Part shown: one piece after another, positions 1 through 5,839 of the stretch
Position numbering within the stretch: position 1 is the first letter of the stretch
Layout: each line of letters begins with the position of its first letter
Origin: Deltaproteobacteria bacterium
GTDB taxonomy: Bacteria; Desulfobacterota; Desulfarculia; Adiutricales; Adiutricaceae
Assembly: GCA_031278795.1 (NCBI GenBank)
Contig: JAITJT010000016.1
Span: 1 to 7,978 of the forward strand
Length of the DNA: 7,978 nt
Reading direction: 5' to 3'
Program-made: the position numbers and the translations under genes
Notes under the pieces: model-generated
Databases searched by the model: none
Told to the model about the DNA's origin: nothing
The model's input: the letters and a program-made list of their open reading frames with translations, nothing else

Positions 1-299
1 TTACATTCATAAAAATATCCCAGTGAATCTTGAGCCTCTGTGTGCCCTTGATCAGCTGCAGCATGAAACCATTTAAAAGCCTCTCTACATTTCCTGCCTT
101 CAACGCTATTCCCTAGATCATAAATCAAAGCAACAAAGTATTGGTTTTCAGGATCACCCTGTTCAGCCTTCGATAGATATAAGTTTAACTCAGTCTTTGA
201 CATAGGCTCATGAACTGGTGTATTACTTTCACAGGAACAAATTAATACAACAACCATTTGAGCAATTATTAACAATTGAGTAAGATATAGCTTAGACAT
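1..299 (-). CDS. Sel1-repeat lipoprotein, N-terminal part (runs off left edge)
   Basis: Reading the minus strand from the ATG at 299-297 gives 99 codons without a stop up to the window edge, so the gene is partial. The product starts MSKLYLTQLLIIAQMVVVLI followed by CSC: a short basic start, a hydrophobic stretch and a lipobox-like end (I-C-S before the second Cys, about residue 24), as in an exported lipoprotein. A Cys at the -2 lipobox position is uncommon. The mature part shows Sel1-like repeats: about residues 44-57 (AEQGDPENQYFVALIYDLG), then EAFKWFHAAADQGHTEAQ and SLGYFYE, which carry the A-x-G-x3-A-x2-LG-x2-Y pattern. Sel1 repeats are helical protein-protein interaction repeats, and such lipoproteins sit in the cell envelope; the partner cannot be inferred. 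The start is supported by an AAGGA about 5 bases upstream (plus-strand 305-310). The gene's own sequence is AT-richer than the cysteine operon. Confidence 0.8.
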   Translation of the reverse strand, partial: MSKLYLTQLLIIAQMVVVLICSCESNTPVHEPMSKTELNLYLSKAEQGDPENQYFVALIYDLGNSVEGRKCREAFKWFHAAADQGHTEAQDSLGYFYEC

Positions 300-528
300 A
301 CTATCCTTCTTATATTGAGTAGGATGTTGTAACGTTCTTTAGAAACTATACAAAATGAAAATAAATAATCATTAAGATGGTTAATATACGATACGAATAA
401 TGTTAAATTTTTGTGATATCGTCGTTCATTATAAATTATGGCATAAGTCCTGTTTGATCTCTTTATATATTATTATTTTAAAATTCCTAAAATGTCAATA
501 AAATCTTTGGATATAAGAAAATGACTGA

Positions 529-858
529 TTCACGACAGTGCACAATTATATCGACACCGATATTATGATCCTCCGCAAGTGGGCTATCTCGGCCTCTCTC
601 GGCGAACAAGTGCTGATTCCCATAAATATGCTAGATGGTAGTCTGATCTGTGTTGGGAAGGGAAATGGTGAGTGGCTGCAATCGGCACCGCATGGCGCGG
701 GGAGACTCATAGGCCGCAAGGCGGCCAAAGGCGCGCTGTCGCTTAACGAGTCACCCATGGCGCACAAGAGCCTGGAAAGCATCTTAAGGCTCATCGAACC
801 GACCGTCCGGGTGGAATCACATATACGCTCGGCCTACAACTTTAAGGTCATGGAATGA
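529..858 (+). pseudogene. rtcB: rtcB (tRNA-splicing/RNA-repair ligase) 3' remnant with internal deletion
   Basis: The reading frame gives FTTVHNYID, RKWAISA, VLIPINMLDGSLICVGKGN, SAPHGAGRLIGRKAAK, ESPMAHK and YNFKVME, which follow the C-terminal quarter of RtcB in order. RtcB joins 2',3'-cyclic phosphate and 5'-OH RNA ends. The HGAGR motif with the guanylylated His is present, and HNYI probably holds a metal-ligand His. Everything upstream (roughly 300 residues with the other metal ligands) is missing: the frame is closed by TGA at 526-528, exactly where the similarity begins, and the DNA before it is AT-rich spacer. A further in-frame gap of about 20 residues lies between ALSL and ESPMAHK, where family members have an M-x-G-(V/I)-(Y/W)-S segment and LDEAPMAYK. 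The only start near the 5' end is GTG at 538, without a ribosome binding site. Two usually conserved small residues are changed (RKG to RKW, MSR to IGR). A decayed fragment is the best reading; a translated 106-residue mini-protein is less likely. Confidence 0.8.
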
Positions 859-1003
859 TGACAAAGGTAGGGTTTTCAAGCTTAGCAGAGAATTTAAGCC
901 CAATGTCGCGATTGTCGCCACAATTGATTTCCAAGCTCTTTTCTGGGGCACCATAGATCTTATAAGAGGCTTAAGAAAATGAAAACGACCTCAAAATTGC
1001 GAA

Positions 1004-1300
1004 GTGGCCAAATCCAACTTCAAGGAGTATATGCTCAAGCTAGCACCTAGCGTGGAATTTATCGCTGAAACTGAATCTGGGTGGCTGAGGATTCTTAAAC
1101 GGGGTTCGCTTTCTCTACTATTTCAAGAATACATGAGCTCTAACGAGAAAGATCGTCTTGAGCAAGAGTGGGGAAAAGAGCTGAAACACCCACAAAAACT
1201 GTTCGTGAGCGTTAGTGTGAATCGCCCCAATAAACTGGCCAAAGATTTGCCTATCTTCATAGAAGAGCTAATAAAAACAGCTAAAAAGTACCTACGGTAA
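1004..1300 (+). CDS. hypothetical protein, 98 aa
   Basis: I do not recognise a family. The frame opens after a TGA at 980-982. The furthest start is GTG at 1004, which has no clear ribosome binding site; ATG at 1031 has AAGGAG only 3 bases upstream and would give an 89-residue protein, so either start is possible. The product is soluble-looking and rich in Lys, Glu and Leu, without signal peptide or membrane segment. Its centre reads GWLRILKRGSLSLLFQEY, followed by a charged stretch (SSNEKDRLEQEWGKELKH), a short probable strand (KLFVSVSVN) and a C-terminal amphipathic helix (IFIEELIKTAKKYLR). It could be a small intact protein or the tail of a lost longer gene, since it follows the rtcB remnant closely. 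The even spread of codons and lack of stops over 99 codons in a fairly AT-rich stretch support real or recent coding. Confidence 0.5.
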   Translation: MAKSNFKEYMLKLAPSVEFIAETESGWLRILKRGSLSLLFQEYMSSNEKDRLEQEWGKELKHPQKLFVSVSVNRPNKLAKDLPIFIEELIKTAKKYLR

Positions 1301-1489
1301 ATATCTTTATCTGATTACGGAAAAGCTCTTAAACTTTTCTACCCCTGTTTTTTACCTTTATTACCAAAAGAGTCAGATTTTTTGCACCCTTCTGCTCTCT
1401 CACTCACCACAAAAAAAAAGGAAAGTTAATCTGGCATCAACTCTCCCTGGTATTGCAGCTTATTCTTATGTCACGCAACTAAACACTTT

Positions 1490-1566
1490 TGGTGGCGATG
1501 AAGGGACTTGAACCCCTGACACTGCGGATATGAGCCGCATGCTCTAACCAACTGAGCTACATCGCC
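1490..1566 (-). tRNA. tRNA-Met (anticodon CAT)
   Basis: The reverse complement folds as a full cloverleaf of 77 bases: acceptor arms GGCGATG and CATCGCC, D arm GCTC/GAGC with loop AGTTGGTTA, anticodon arm TGCGG/CCGCA around loop CTCATAT, variable loop GTGTC, T arm AGGGG/CCCTT with loop TTCAAGT, discriminator A and an encoded CCA end. The anticodon is CAT. CAT occurs in elongator Met, initiator Met and lysidine-modified Ile2. The first acceptor pair is a normal G-C and the initiator-type run of three G-C pairs in the anticodon stem is absent, so initiator is excluded. The overall sequence resembles elongator Met, but Ile2 cannot be fully excluded by eye. Confidence 0.93.
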
Positions 1567-1576
1567 GCCACAAAAA

Positions 1577-1609
1577 AAACAGCGCCTAAAAGGCATGAAA
1601 CCTTTTAGG
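1577..1609 (-). terminator. perfect 9-bp hairpin plus T tract just upstream of the tRNA
   Basis: CCTAAAAGG (1585-1593) and CCTTTTAGG (1601-1609) form perfect arms around a 7-base loop. On the minus strand the hairpin is followed after CGCTG by eight T residues (plus-strand 1572-1579). It has the look of an intrinsic terminator, although the stem is AT-rich and the gap before the T tract is longer than usual. It lies between the probable tRNA promoter and the tRNA, so it may instead be a leader structure cut off during 5' processing, or an attenuator. Confidence 0.45.
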
Positions 1610-1618
1610 GTACAAGAC

Positions 1619-1646
1619 TTTTAACACAAATTGGCCGTAAAGTCAA
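1619..1646 (-). promoter_or_regulatory. probable promoter of the tRNA gene
   Basis: On the minus strand TTGACT (1646-1641) is followed after 16 bases by TTAAAA (1624-1619), a fair match to a sigma-70 promoter pointing at the tRNA. Transcription would start near 1612, about 45 bases before the mature tRNA, and would include the hairpin at 1585-1609 in the leader. The placement is the main support; no other minus-strand gene lies between here and the dead transposase gene. Confidence 0.45.
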
Positions 1647-2033
1647 TGATAACTTGAAGCCTTTGGCCGTCTCGGAGTTCATATCACACCTTAATTTTAG
1701 CTAATAAGCATCAACATAACAATGTAATAATATACTTAAAATTATATGATTTTTATAAAATATCATATTTATAATATATTAATACTTAATATATCAAAGA
1801 TAGCTTTTAAATATATAATATTGCTAAATATTTCTATTATTAGCAAATCTCAGATCTGAACGGTCACTGAGCCCAATGGATTTATTAACAAAAAAGCCAA
1901 GTCTTCCACTATCTTTTGATATCCTCACCCCTTATTTTCCCATATAATGGTATATTGAGTGCCATAAGTTGCTCAAGACTTGTCAATCCTAGTACATCTT
2001 GTGACAAAATCTGCTTTTTTCAAGTATAAAACC
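1647..2033. other. AT-rich spacer without genes
   Basis: This stretch separates the tRNA promoter from the promoter of the possible small RNA. It is dominated by A/T runs (most strongly 1695-1850, with TATA-like words throughout), has no reading frame with coding character on either strand, and shows no strong hairpin or long repeat that I can see. It probably is plain spacer. Confidence 0.6.
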
Positions 2034-2062
2034 TTGACAGTTCAAGATGTTTTTGTTAAAAA
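2034..2062 (+). promoter_or_regulatory. sigma-70-like promoter of a small RNA or leader
   Basis: TTGACA (2034-2039) is a perfect -35 element; after 17 bases comes TAAAAA (2057-2062), or after 16 bases TTAAAA, as -10 element. The predicted start is near 2069-2072. It sits directly upstream of a structured stretch that ends in a strong intrinsic terminator, which supports it being used. Confidence 0.5.
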
Positions 2063-2069
2063 CAATTAA

Positions 2070-2203
2070 AAGGTCTATCCCCCGGCTCTAAGCTTGTTTA
2101 AAAAGCTGGTTTTGGGGAAAGCCGCAGAAAATAAAAACACCGGCTGATCATCATCATGAAGGCTGAAACGTAACGTATGAGTTACGCTTTCAGTCTTTTT
2201 TTT
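2070..2203 (+). ncRNA. putative small RNA or attenuated 5' leader, about 134 nt
   Basis: A promoter, about 90 bases without coding character and an intrinsic terminator form a complete small transcription unit. Base pairing visible by eye includes CCCC (2080-2083) with GGGG (2114-2117) enclosing AGCTT (2091-2095) with AAGCT (2103-2107). The element AGCCG (2120-2124) can pair with CGGCT either at 2083-2087 or at 2141-2145; the two choices exclude each other, as in switch-like leaders. The unit is also less AT-rich than the spacer around it. It ends about 120 bases before the likely start of the transposase-derived gene and could be that gene's attenuated leader or an independent small RNA. I do not recognise a known riboswitch class (it lacks the core words of GEMM, TPP, cobalamin, ZTP or fluoride elements as I know them). 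Confidence 0.4.
2163..2203 (+). terminator. intrinsic terminator
   Basis: CTGAAACGTAAC (2163-2174) pairs with GTTACGCTTTCAG (2181-2193), 12 base pairs with one bulged base around the 6-base loop GTATGA, followed at once by TC and a run of eight or nine T. The long mixed stem and T tract make this the clearest terminator in the window. No protein gene ends upstream on this strand, so it must end an RNA that starts within the spacer. Confidence 0.8.
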
Positions 2204-2324
2204 ATTTCAAGAGAGGTGTTTCATCTTAAACACAAGCTCCCATACACAAGTTACTCGAGAGTGTAGTTTGCTCCATGATCCTGAGTCTGTCTCTGTACCA
2301 TCTATCCACACTGAAACGACAAAC

Positions 2325-3326
2325 ATGCAGCTAGAAATCATGGCAACAAGAAGCACACTAGAAGAACTTTTTAAAAGAGTCTGGCCAACCCTTTCAGAAA
2401 AGGAGCGCCGTCTGTTTGCAGCCAGCGAGGCCCAGAAATGGGGCTACGGCGGTATCTCGCTGGTAAGCGATATCTGCAAGCTGTCGCGCACCACCATCAG
2501 CAAGGGGTTGAAGGAGTTAAAGGAGCCCCAGGTTGATGACGGTCGCATCCGCCGCAAAGGGGCTGGGAGGCCCAACCTTTTGAGCTTTGACCAGGAGCTC
2601 CCCAAGCTCCTCAACTCAATTTTGGAAAAGGGAGACGAGCTTTCCGATGGAGTGCCAGTACCCCTGTCCTGGACCCTCAAAAGCACAAGACAGCTCGCCA
2701 AGGAGCTCTCCGAGGCGAAGCACCCGGTGAGCTACGTGAAGGTTGGTCAGATCTTAAAAGAGCTGGGTTACTCCCTCAAGAGCAAAAAGAAAGTCAAAAA
2801 GAACAAGAGCCATGAGGAAAGGGCTCTTCAGTATGAACTCTTGAACACGGAAACCTCCCTTAACCTGGAAGCTTCCCAGCCGGTTCTCTACCTTACGAGA
2901 TCCTACGCCAAGAGAGCGCCTGAAGGCCTGGAGGGCTATTTGCCCTTGGAGATGGAGGGATCTCTCGCGGATCTCCTCACGGGGCTTATCGAACGCTGGT
3001 GGGACGAGTACAGGGTGAAGGGCATGAAAGAGCTTAACTCCCTCCTAGTCATCGTCAATGACTCGGTTAACGCCACAGTCTCAGAAGATGAGAAATTGAG
3101 CCTGGAGCTTCCCGTCCTTCAGGAGAAGCTCAAGCTGAACTCGCGTTTTTTAGATTTCCCGGTCGGCACCCACCGCTGGAATCTGGAGAGCTCCGAGATC
3201 ATCTCCCTGGCACTCGAGCAGAAGGAGTCCCTGAGGCCCGAGGATCTACTTAGCAAGGTGTACCTCTTGAGCTGGGAAAAACCGGAGGGCCTGGGAGAGC
3301 CTCTCAGATACCACGTCAAATTTTAG
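2325..3326 (+). CDS. ISAzo13-type transposase derivative with lost catalytic residues
   Basis: The N-terminal half follows ISAzo13-family transposases closely: LSEKERRLFAASEAQKWGYG, an HTH (GGISLVSDICKLSRTTISKG), RRKGAGRP, PLSWTLKSTRQLA and ILKELGYSLKSKKK, then a second winged-helix-like part. The RNase-H-fold half is only partly kept. From knowledge of the family, PVISVDTK is here PVLYLTRS (D to T), LLITADGGGSN is LLVIVNDSVNA (D to N), and FPPGTSKWNKIEHR is FPVGTHRWNLESSE (E to S), so all three DDE acids seem replaced. The stretch between the first two is also about half the usual length. Yet the frame is open for some 330 codons with good codon use. The frame extends to a TTG at 2268; I prefer ATG 2325 or 2340 because similarity begins there. 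No terminal inverted repeats are evident. It may be a former transposase kept as a DNA-binding protein, or a recently inactivated copy. Confidence 0.7.
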   Translation: MQLEIMATRSTLEELFKRVWPTLSEKERRLFAASEAQKWGYGGISLVSDICKLSRTTISKGLKELKEPQVDDGRIRRKGAGRPNLLSFDQELPKLLNSILEKGDELSDGVPVPLSWTLKSTRQLAKELSEAKHPVSYVKVGQILKELGYSLKSKKKVKKNKSHEERALQYELLNTETSLNLEASQPVLYLTRSYAKRAPEGLEGYLPLEMEGSLADLLTGLIERWWDEYRVKGMKELNSLLVIVNDSVNATVSEDEKLSLELPVLQEKLKLNSRFLDFPVGTHRWNLESSEIISLALEQKESLRPEDLLSKVYLLSWEKPEGLGEPLRYHVKF

Positions 3327-4171
3327 CTCTAGTTAGCCGTTTTTTGGTTAGCTTAGCCTCCTTTTGCGCCTTTTTCATTTCTGATAATTAATTAATTGTT
3401 TCTCGTAATTTCTTTGTGTGTTCTGATAATCAATTATTTTATTATCTTGGCTTTAGTTAATTATCATTAAGTTATTTTTTAACATGTACCTTTCACGGCC
3501 TTTTATTCTTATAGCTGACCTCTTAAAAGCCTTACTAATTAAGCCTCTTTGTGATACTTTCTCAAGTAACAGCTGAAAAGACTGAATTTTTTTAGAGATT
3601 TCAAGCTTTTATTTTAGTTAAAGCTTGTGGTAAAAGGTAATGGCTGAAACACCTGGAGCATAAGATCTAAGCTTGTACGCTGGTACTTTATTGCCAGTAA
3701 ATATGTCTCTATTAGCGCCATGGCAGTATTGATCAAGTAATTGTTTAACTGAACAAAGATCCATCTAAAAGTTATTATTTAACTATTGTTACTCCGCATA
3801 ATATACGGAAACAATGGGAGATTCCAATCAGATAGTAAGTATTTCTCTCTAAAAATTTTACGTTACTCTACGATAATATTCGCAATTAATAAACTGATTA
3901 TGCCTAACATGTAATTGGCCTTAAGAGCTGCGCTAAGAGTCTTTTTAATATTTTTTTTTCTCTTTGATTTATGCGTACTTAAATTTTTAACATAAAGAAT
4001 TTTTTTTATCCGGATATGTGGCCTTGGATATGGGGAATCTTAGTCATTAAATTTTAGGATAGCTTGTTTTTTTAGTCACAAAAGCAAATTTCTACGTTCT
4101 CTAGCACTCTCTCAAATGGAAAAACTTAGCGAAGGCCTAACGAGGCGCTTTTCCTTATTTTAGGCAAATTA
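3327..4171. other. 845-bp AT-rich spacer before the cysteine operon
   Basis: No coding frame is supported on either strand. Visible items: two copies of a TTCTGATAATYAATTA word at 3379 and 3421 (42 bases apart); a perfect 8-bp hairpin CAAGCTTT/AAAGCTTG at 3602-3627 without a T tract; and, just before cysM, an imperfect hairpin in which GGAAAA (4118-4123) faces TTTTCC (4149-4154) and GCG faces CGC. A weak promoter candidate, TTGATT - 17 bases - TTAACA, lies near 3964-3992, but in such AT-rich DNA it is poor evidence. No terminator is clear after the transposase-derived gene. Confidence 0.6.
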
Positions 4172-5080
4172 ATGAACTTATTAGACTTAATAGGAAACAC
4201 TCCACTTCTTTCCATGGAAAACATTGAGGGAGCTCACGCCCCGGTAAAAATCTTTGCCAAGGGGGAACTCTACAACCCATCGGGATCAGTGAAAGACCGG
4301 GCCGCCAAGGCCATGATCCTAGACGGCATCCAAAGCGGAAAACTAACCAAAGAGACGACCATCATAGATTCCACCAGCGGAAACACAGGTATTGCCTACG
4401 CCATGCTTGGGGCCCACTTCGGGTTCAAGGTGAAACTCTATCTCCCATCCAACGCCAACGACGAGCGCAAGAATCTCCTTAGGGCCTATGGTACCACCAT
4501 AATCGAGACGGATCCCCTGGAGAGCTCGGACGGGGCCTACCTGGCCGCCAAGGAGGAGTTCCAGAGACATCCGGACAAATATTTCTTCCCGGATCAATAC
4601 AACAATCCTATGAATCCCCTTATCCACTACGAGACCACTGGGAAGGAAATCTTGGAGCAGACCAAAGGAAAGATTACGCACTTCATATCTTCTTTGGGCA
4701 CCAGCGGCACCTTCATGGGCACCTCCAGAAGGCTCAAGGAAAGCGACGGCAGGATAAAGTGCGTCTCCATCCAGCCCGACTCCCCGCTCCACGGCATCGA
4801 GGGCACCAAGCACATGGCTTCCACCTTGCGCCCGGGCATCTACCGCCAAGATTTCATTGACTCGGAAATATTGGTCTCCACAGCTGAGGCCTATAGGTTC
4901 GCGAGGCTTCTCTCCCAAAGGACGGGGATACTGGCGGGCATAAGCTCCGGGGCCAACCTGGCCGGCGCCTTCAAGCTAGCTAGAGTGCTTCCCAGGGGCT
5001 CACTAATAGTCACAATCCTGGCTGATAACGGCTCCCGCTACCTCTCTGACAACATCTTCACTGAGGTGAAAAATGATTAG
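4172..5080 (+). CDS. cysM: cysteine synthase, CysM type (PLP-dependent)
   Basis: The 302-residue product is a fold-type II PLP enzyme of the cysteine synthase family and has the full usual length. Visible motifs are IGNTPLL at the N-terminus, NPSGSVKDRAA with the PLP lysine K41, the substrate loop STSGNTG (67-73), the phosphate-binding GTSGTFMG (176-183) and DNGSRYLS (285-292). With mec, cysO and moeZ following, it most likely uses the CysO thiocarboxylate rather than free sulfide, as CysM of Mycobacterium tuberculosis does, to form a CysO-cysteine adduct. Whether the acceptor is O-phosphoserine or O-acetylserine cannot be read from the sequence, and no cysE is in view. It is cytoplasmic. It is the first gene of the operon, with a weak AGG 7 bases before the ATG, and overlaps mec by 8 bases. 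Base composition jumps sharply from spacer to gene. Confidence 0.92.
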   Translation: MNLLDLIGNTPLLSMENIEGAHAPVKIFAKGELYNPSGSVKDRAAKAMILDGIQSGKLTKETTIIDSTSGNTGIAYAMLGAHFGFKVKLYLPSNANDERKNLLRAYGTTIIETDPLESSDGAYLAAKEEFQRHPDKYFFPDQYNNPMNPLIHYETTGKEILEQTKGKITHFISSLGTSGTFMGTSRRLKESDGRIKCVSIQPDSPLHGIEGTKHMASTLRPGIYRQDFIDSEILVSTAEAYRFARLLSQRTGILAGISSGANLAGAFKLARVLPRGSLIVTILADNGSRYLSDNIFTEVKND

Positions 5081-5510
5081 CCTCTCAGAAGAGCTAAGAC
5101 TCCAGATTATAAAAGAGGGGGAAAAGGCCTACCCCTACGAGTGCTGCGGGCTAATCTTGGGAAGCGTGGACGGGGACAAAAAGCTATGTATAAGCCTTAT
5201 CCCCATCAACAACAGCCGCGAGGGCGAGGACAGACTGAGGCGCTTCGTCATAGAGCCCTCTGACTTCCTCAAGGCGGAAACTAAGGCCGCCCGCCTGGGC
5301 CAAGACATTGTGAGCGTCTACCACTCCCATCCGGATCACCCGGCCAAGCCCTCCCAGTACGATTTGGATAACGCCCTTCCCTTTTACTCCTACCTCATAT
5401 TGGAGGTAGCCAAGGGGAGCGCGGGAGCGCTCACCAGTTGGCTCCTCCAAAAGGACCGCTCCGCATTCACCCAAGAGGAGCTTATCACTTTGGGGGACTC
5501 AACTCGATAA
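5073..5510 (+). CDS. mec: JAMM/MPN metallopeptidase, Mec type
   Basis: The 145-residue product has the complete zinc-binding JAMM signature: catalytic E23 in YPYECCG, H84 and H86 in YHSHPDHP, then S94 and D97 in PSQYDLD. This is the short stand-alone prokaryotic form, without extra domains, signal peptide or membrane segment. In the CysO pathway this peptidase cleaves the bond between the C-terminal glycine of CysO and cysteine, releasing cysteine and regenerating the carrier. Here it may also remove the seven-residue tail that follows Gly-Gly in CysO, as related JAMM proteases do in the QbsD/QbsE and HcyD/HcyS systems. The start lies inside the end of cysM (ATGATTAG overlap), with GAGG 6 bases upstream, so translation is probably coupled. 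Cytoplasmic. Confidence 0.9.
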   Translation: MISLSEELRLQIIKEGEKAYPYECCGLILGSVDGDKKLCISLIPINNSREGEDRLRRFVIEPSDFLKAETKAARLGQDIVSVYHSHPDHPAKPSQYDLDNALPFYSYLILEVAKGSAGALTSWLLQKDRSAFTQEELITLGDSTR

Positions 5511-5528
5511 TCACTAATAGCTTTGTTT

Positions 5529-5533
5529 GGAGG
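5529..5533 (+). promoter_or_regulatory. Shine-Dalgarno that fixes the cysO start
   Basis: GGAGG stands 9 bases before the ATG at 5543. The frame is open further upstream to 5438, which would add 35 residues out of the mec coding region, but similarity to ThiS/MoaD proteins begins with MAVSLLVTAALR, so 5543 is the right start. Confidence 0.8.
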
Positions 5534-5542
5534 AATTTATTT

Positions 5543-5839
5543 ATGGCAGTAAGTCTTCTGGTTACCGCGGCTCTCAGGGGTTTCACCGACAGAAAGGCGG
5601 AGTTGTCCCTGGAGGGCGGTACCGTGGATGAGATCTTAAAGGCCCTGGTAAGCGAGTACCCGGACATAAAAACCCACATCTTTGATGAAAACGGCGACTT
5701 GAGGGCCTTCATAAACATCTTTGTGGGTGAGAACAACATCAAGACCACGGGAGGGCTTTCCACCAAAGTCAAGGACGGCGACACCCTCACCTTGGTTCCG
5801 GCCATAGCCGGAGGGAAGGATAATGAGGGAAGAGAATAA
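5543..5839 (+). CDS. cysO: ubiquitin-like sulfur carrier CysO (ThiS/MoaD family) with C-terminal extension
   Basis: The 98-residue product has the beta-grasp pattern of MoaD/ThiS proteins: a starting strand (SLLVTAALRGFT), the helix TVDEILKALVSEYP, FINIFVGENNI, and the closing VKDGDTLTLVPAIAGG. The Gly-Gly (residues 90-91, bases 5810-5815) is the site that is adenylated and turned into a thiocarboxylate. Unlike the mycobacterial CysO as I know it, the chain does not stop there but continues with KDNEGRE, so the carrier should be inactive until this tail is cut off, most likely by the neighbouring JAMM peptidase. The tail codons overlap the first 17 bases of moeZ, and GGA GGG doubles as the moeZ ribosome binding site. 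It follows mec after 32 bases and has a strong GGAGG. It delivers sulfur to CysM in the cytoplasm. Confidence 0.9.
   Translation: MAVSLLVTAALRGFTDRKAELSLEGGTVDEILKALVSEYPDIKTHIFDENGDLRAFINIFVGENNIKTTGGLSTKVKDGDTLTLVPAIAGGKDNEGRE

Noticed and set aside
855..956. 33-codon frame (MMTKVGFSSLAEN...) starting in the rtcB stop
   Set aside because: Short, no ribosome site, no recognisable similarity; expected by chance.
1320..1353. Possible terminator GAAAAG/CTTTTC followed by a T run after the 98-aa frame
   Set aside because: The 6-bp stem is almost all A/T and the T run starts 8 bases after it; too weak to call.
2216..2233. Dyad GTGTTT/AAACAC between the terminator and the transposase-derived gene
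   Set aside because: Six-base arms in AT-rich DNA are common by chance; noted only as a possible operator.
2268..2324. TTG at 2268 as start of the transposase-derived protein
   Set aside because: The extra 19 residues do not resemble the family N-terminus, and a rare start codon is not needed with ATG at 2325 and 2340.
4343..4918. 191-codon minus-strand frame opposite cysM
   Set aside because: It is the antisense shadow of a strongly conserved gene; its product has no recognisable motif.
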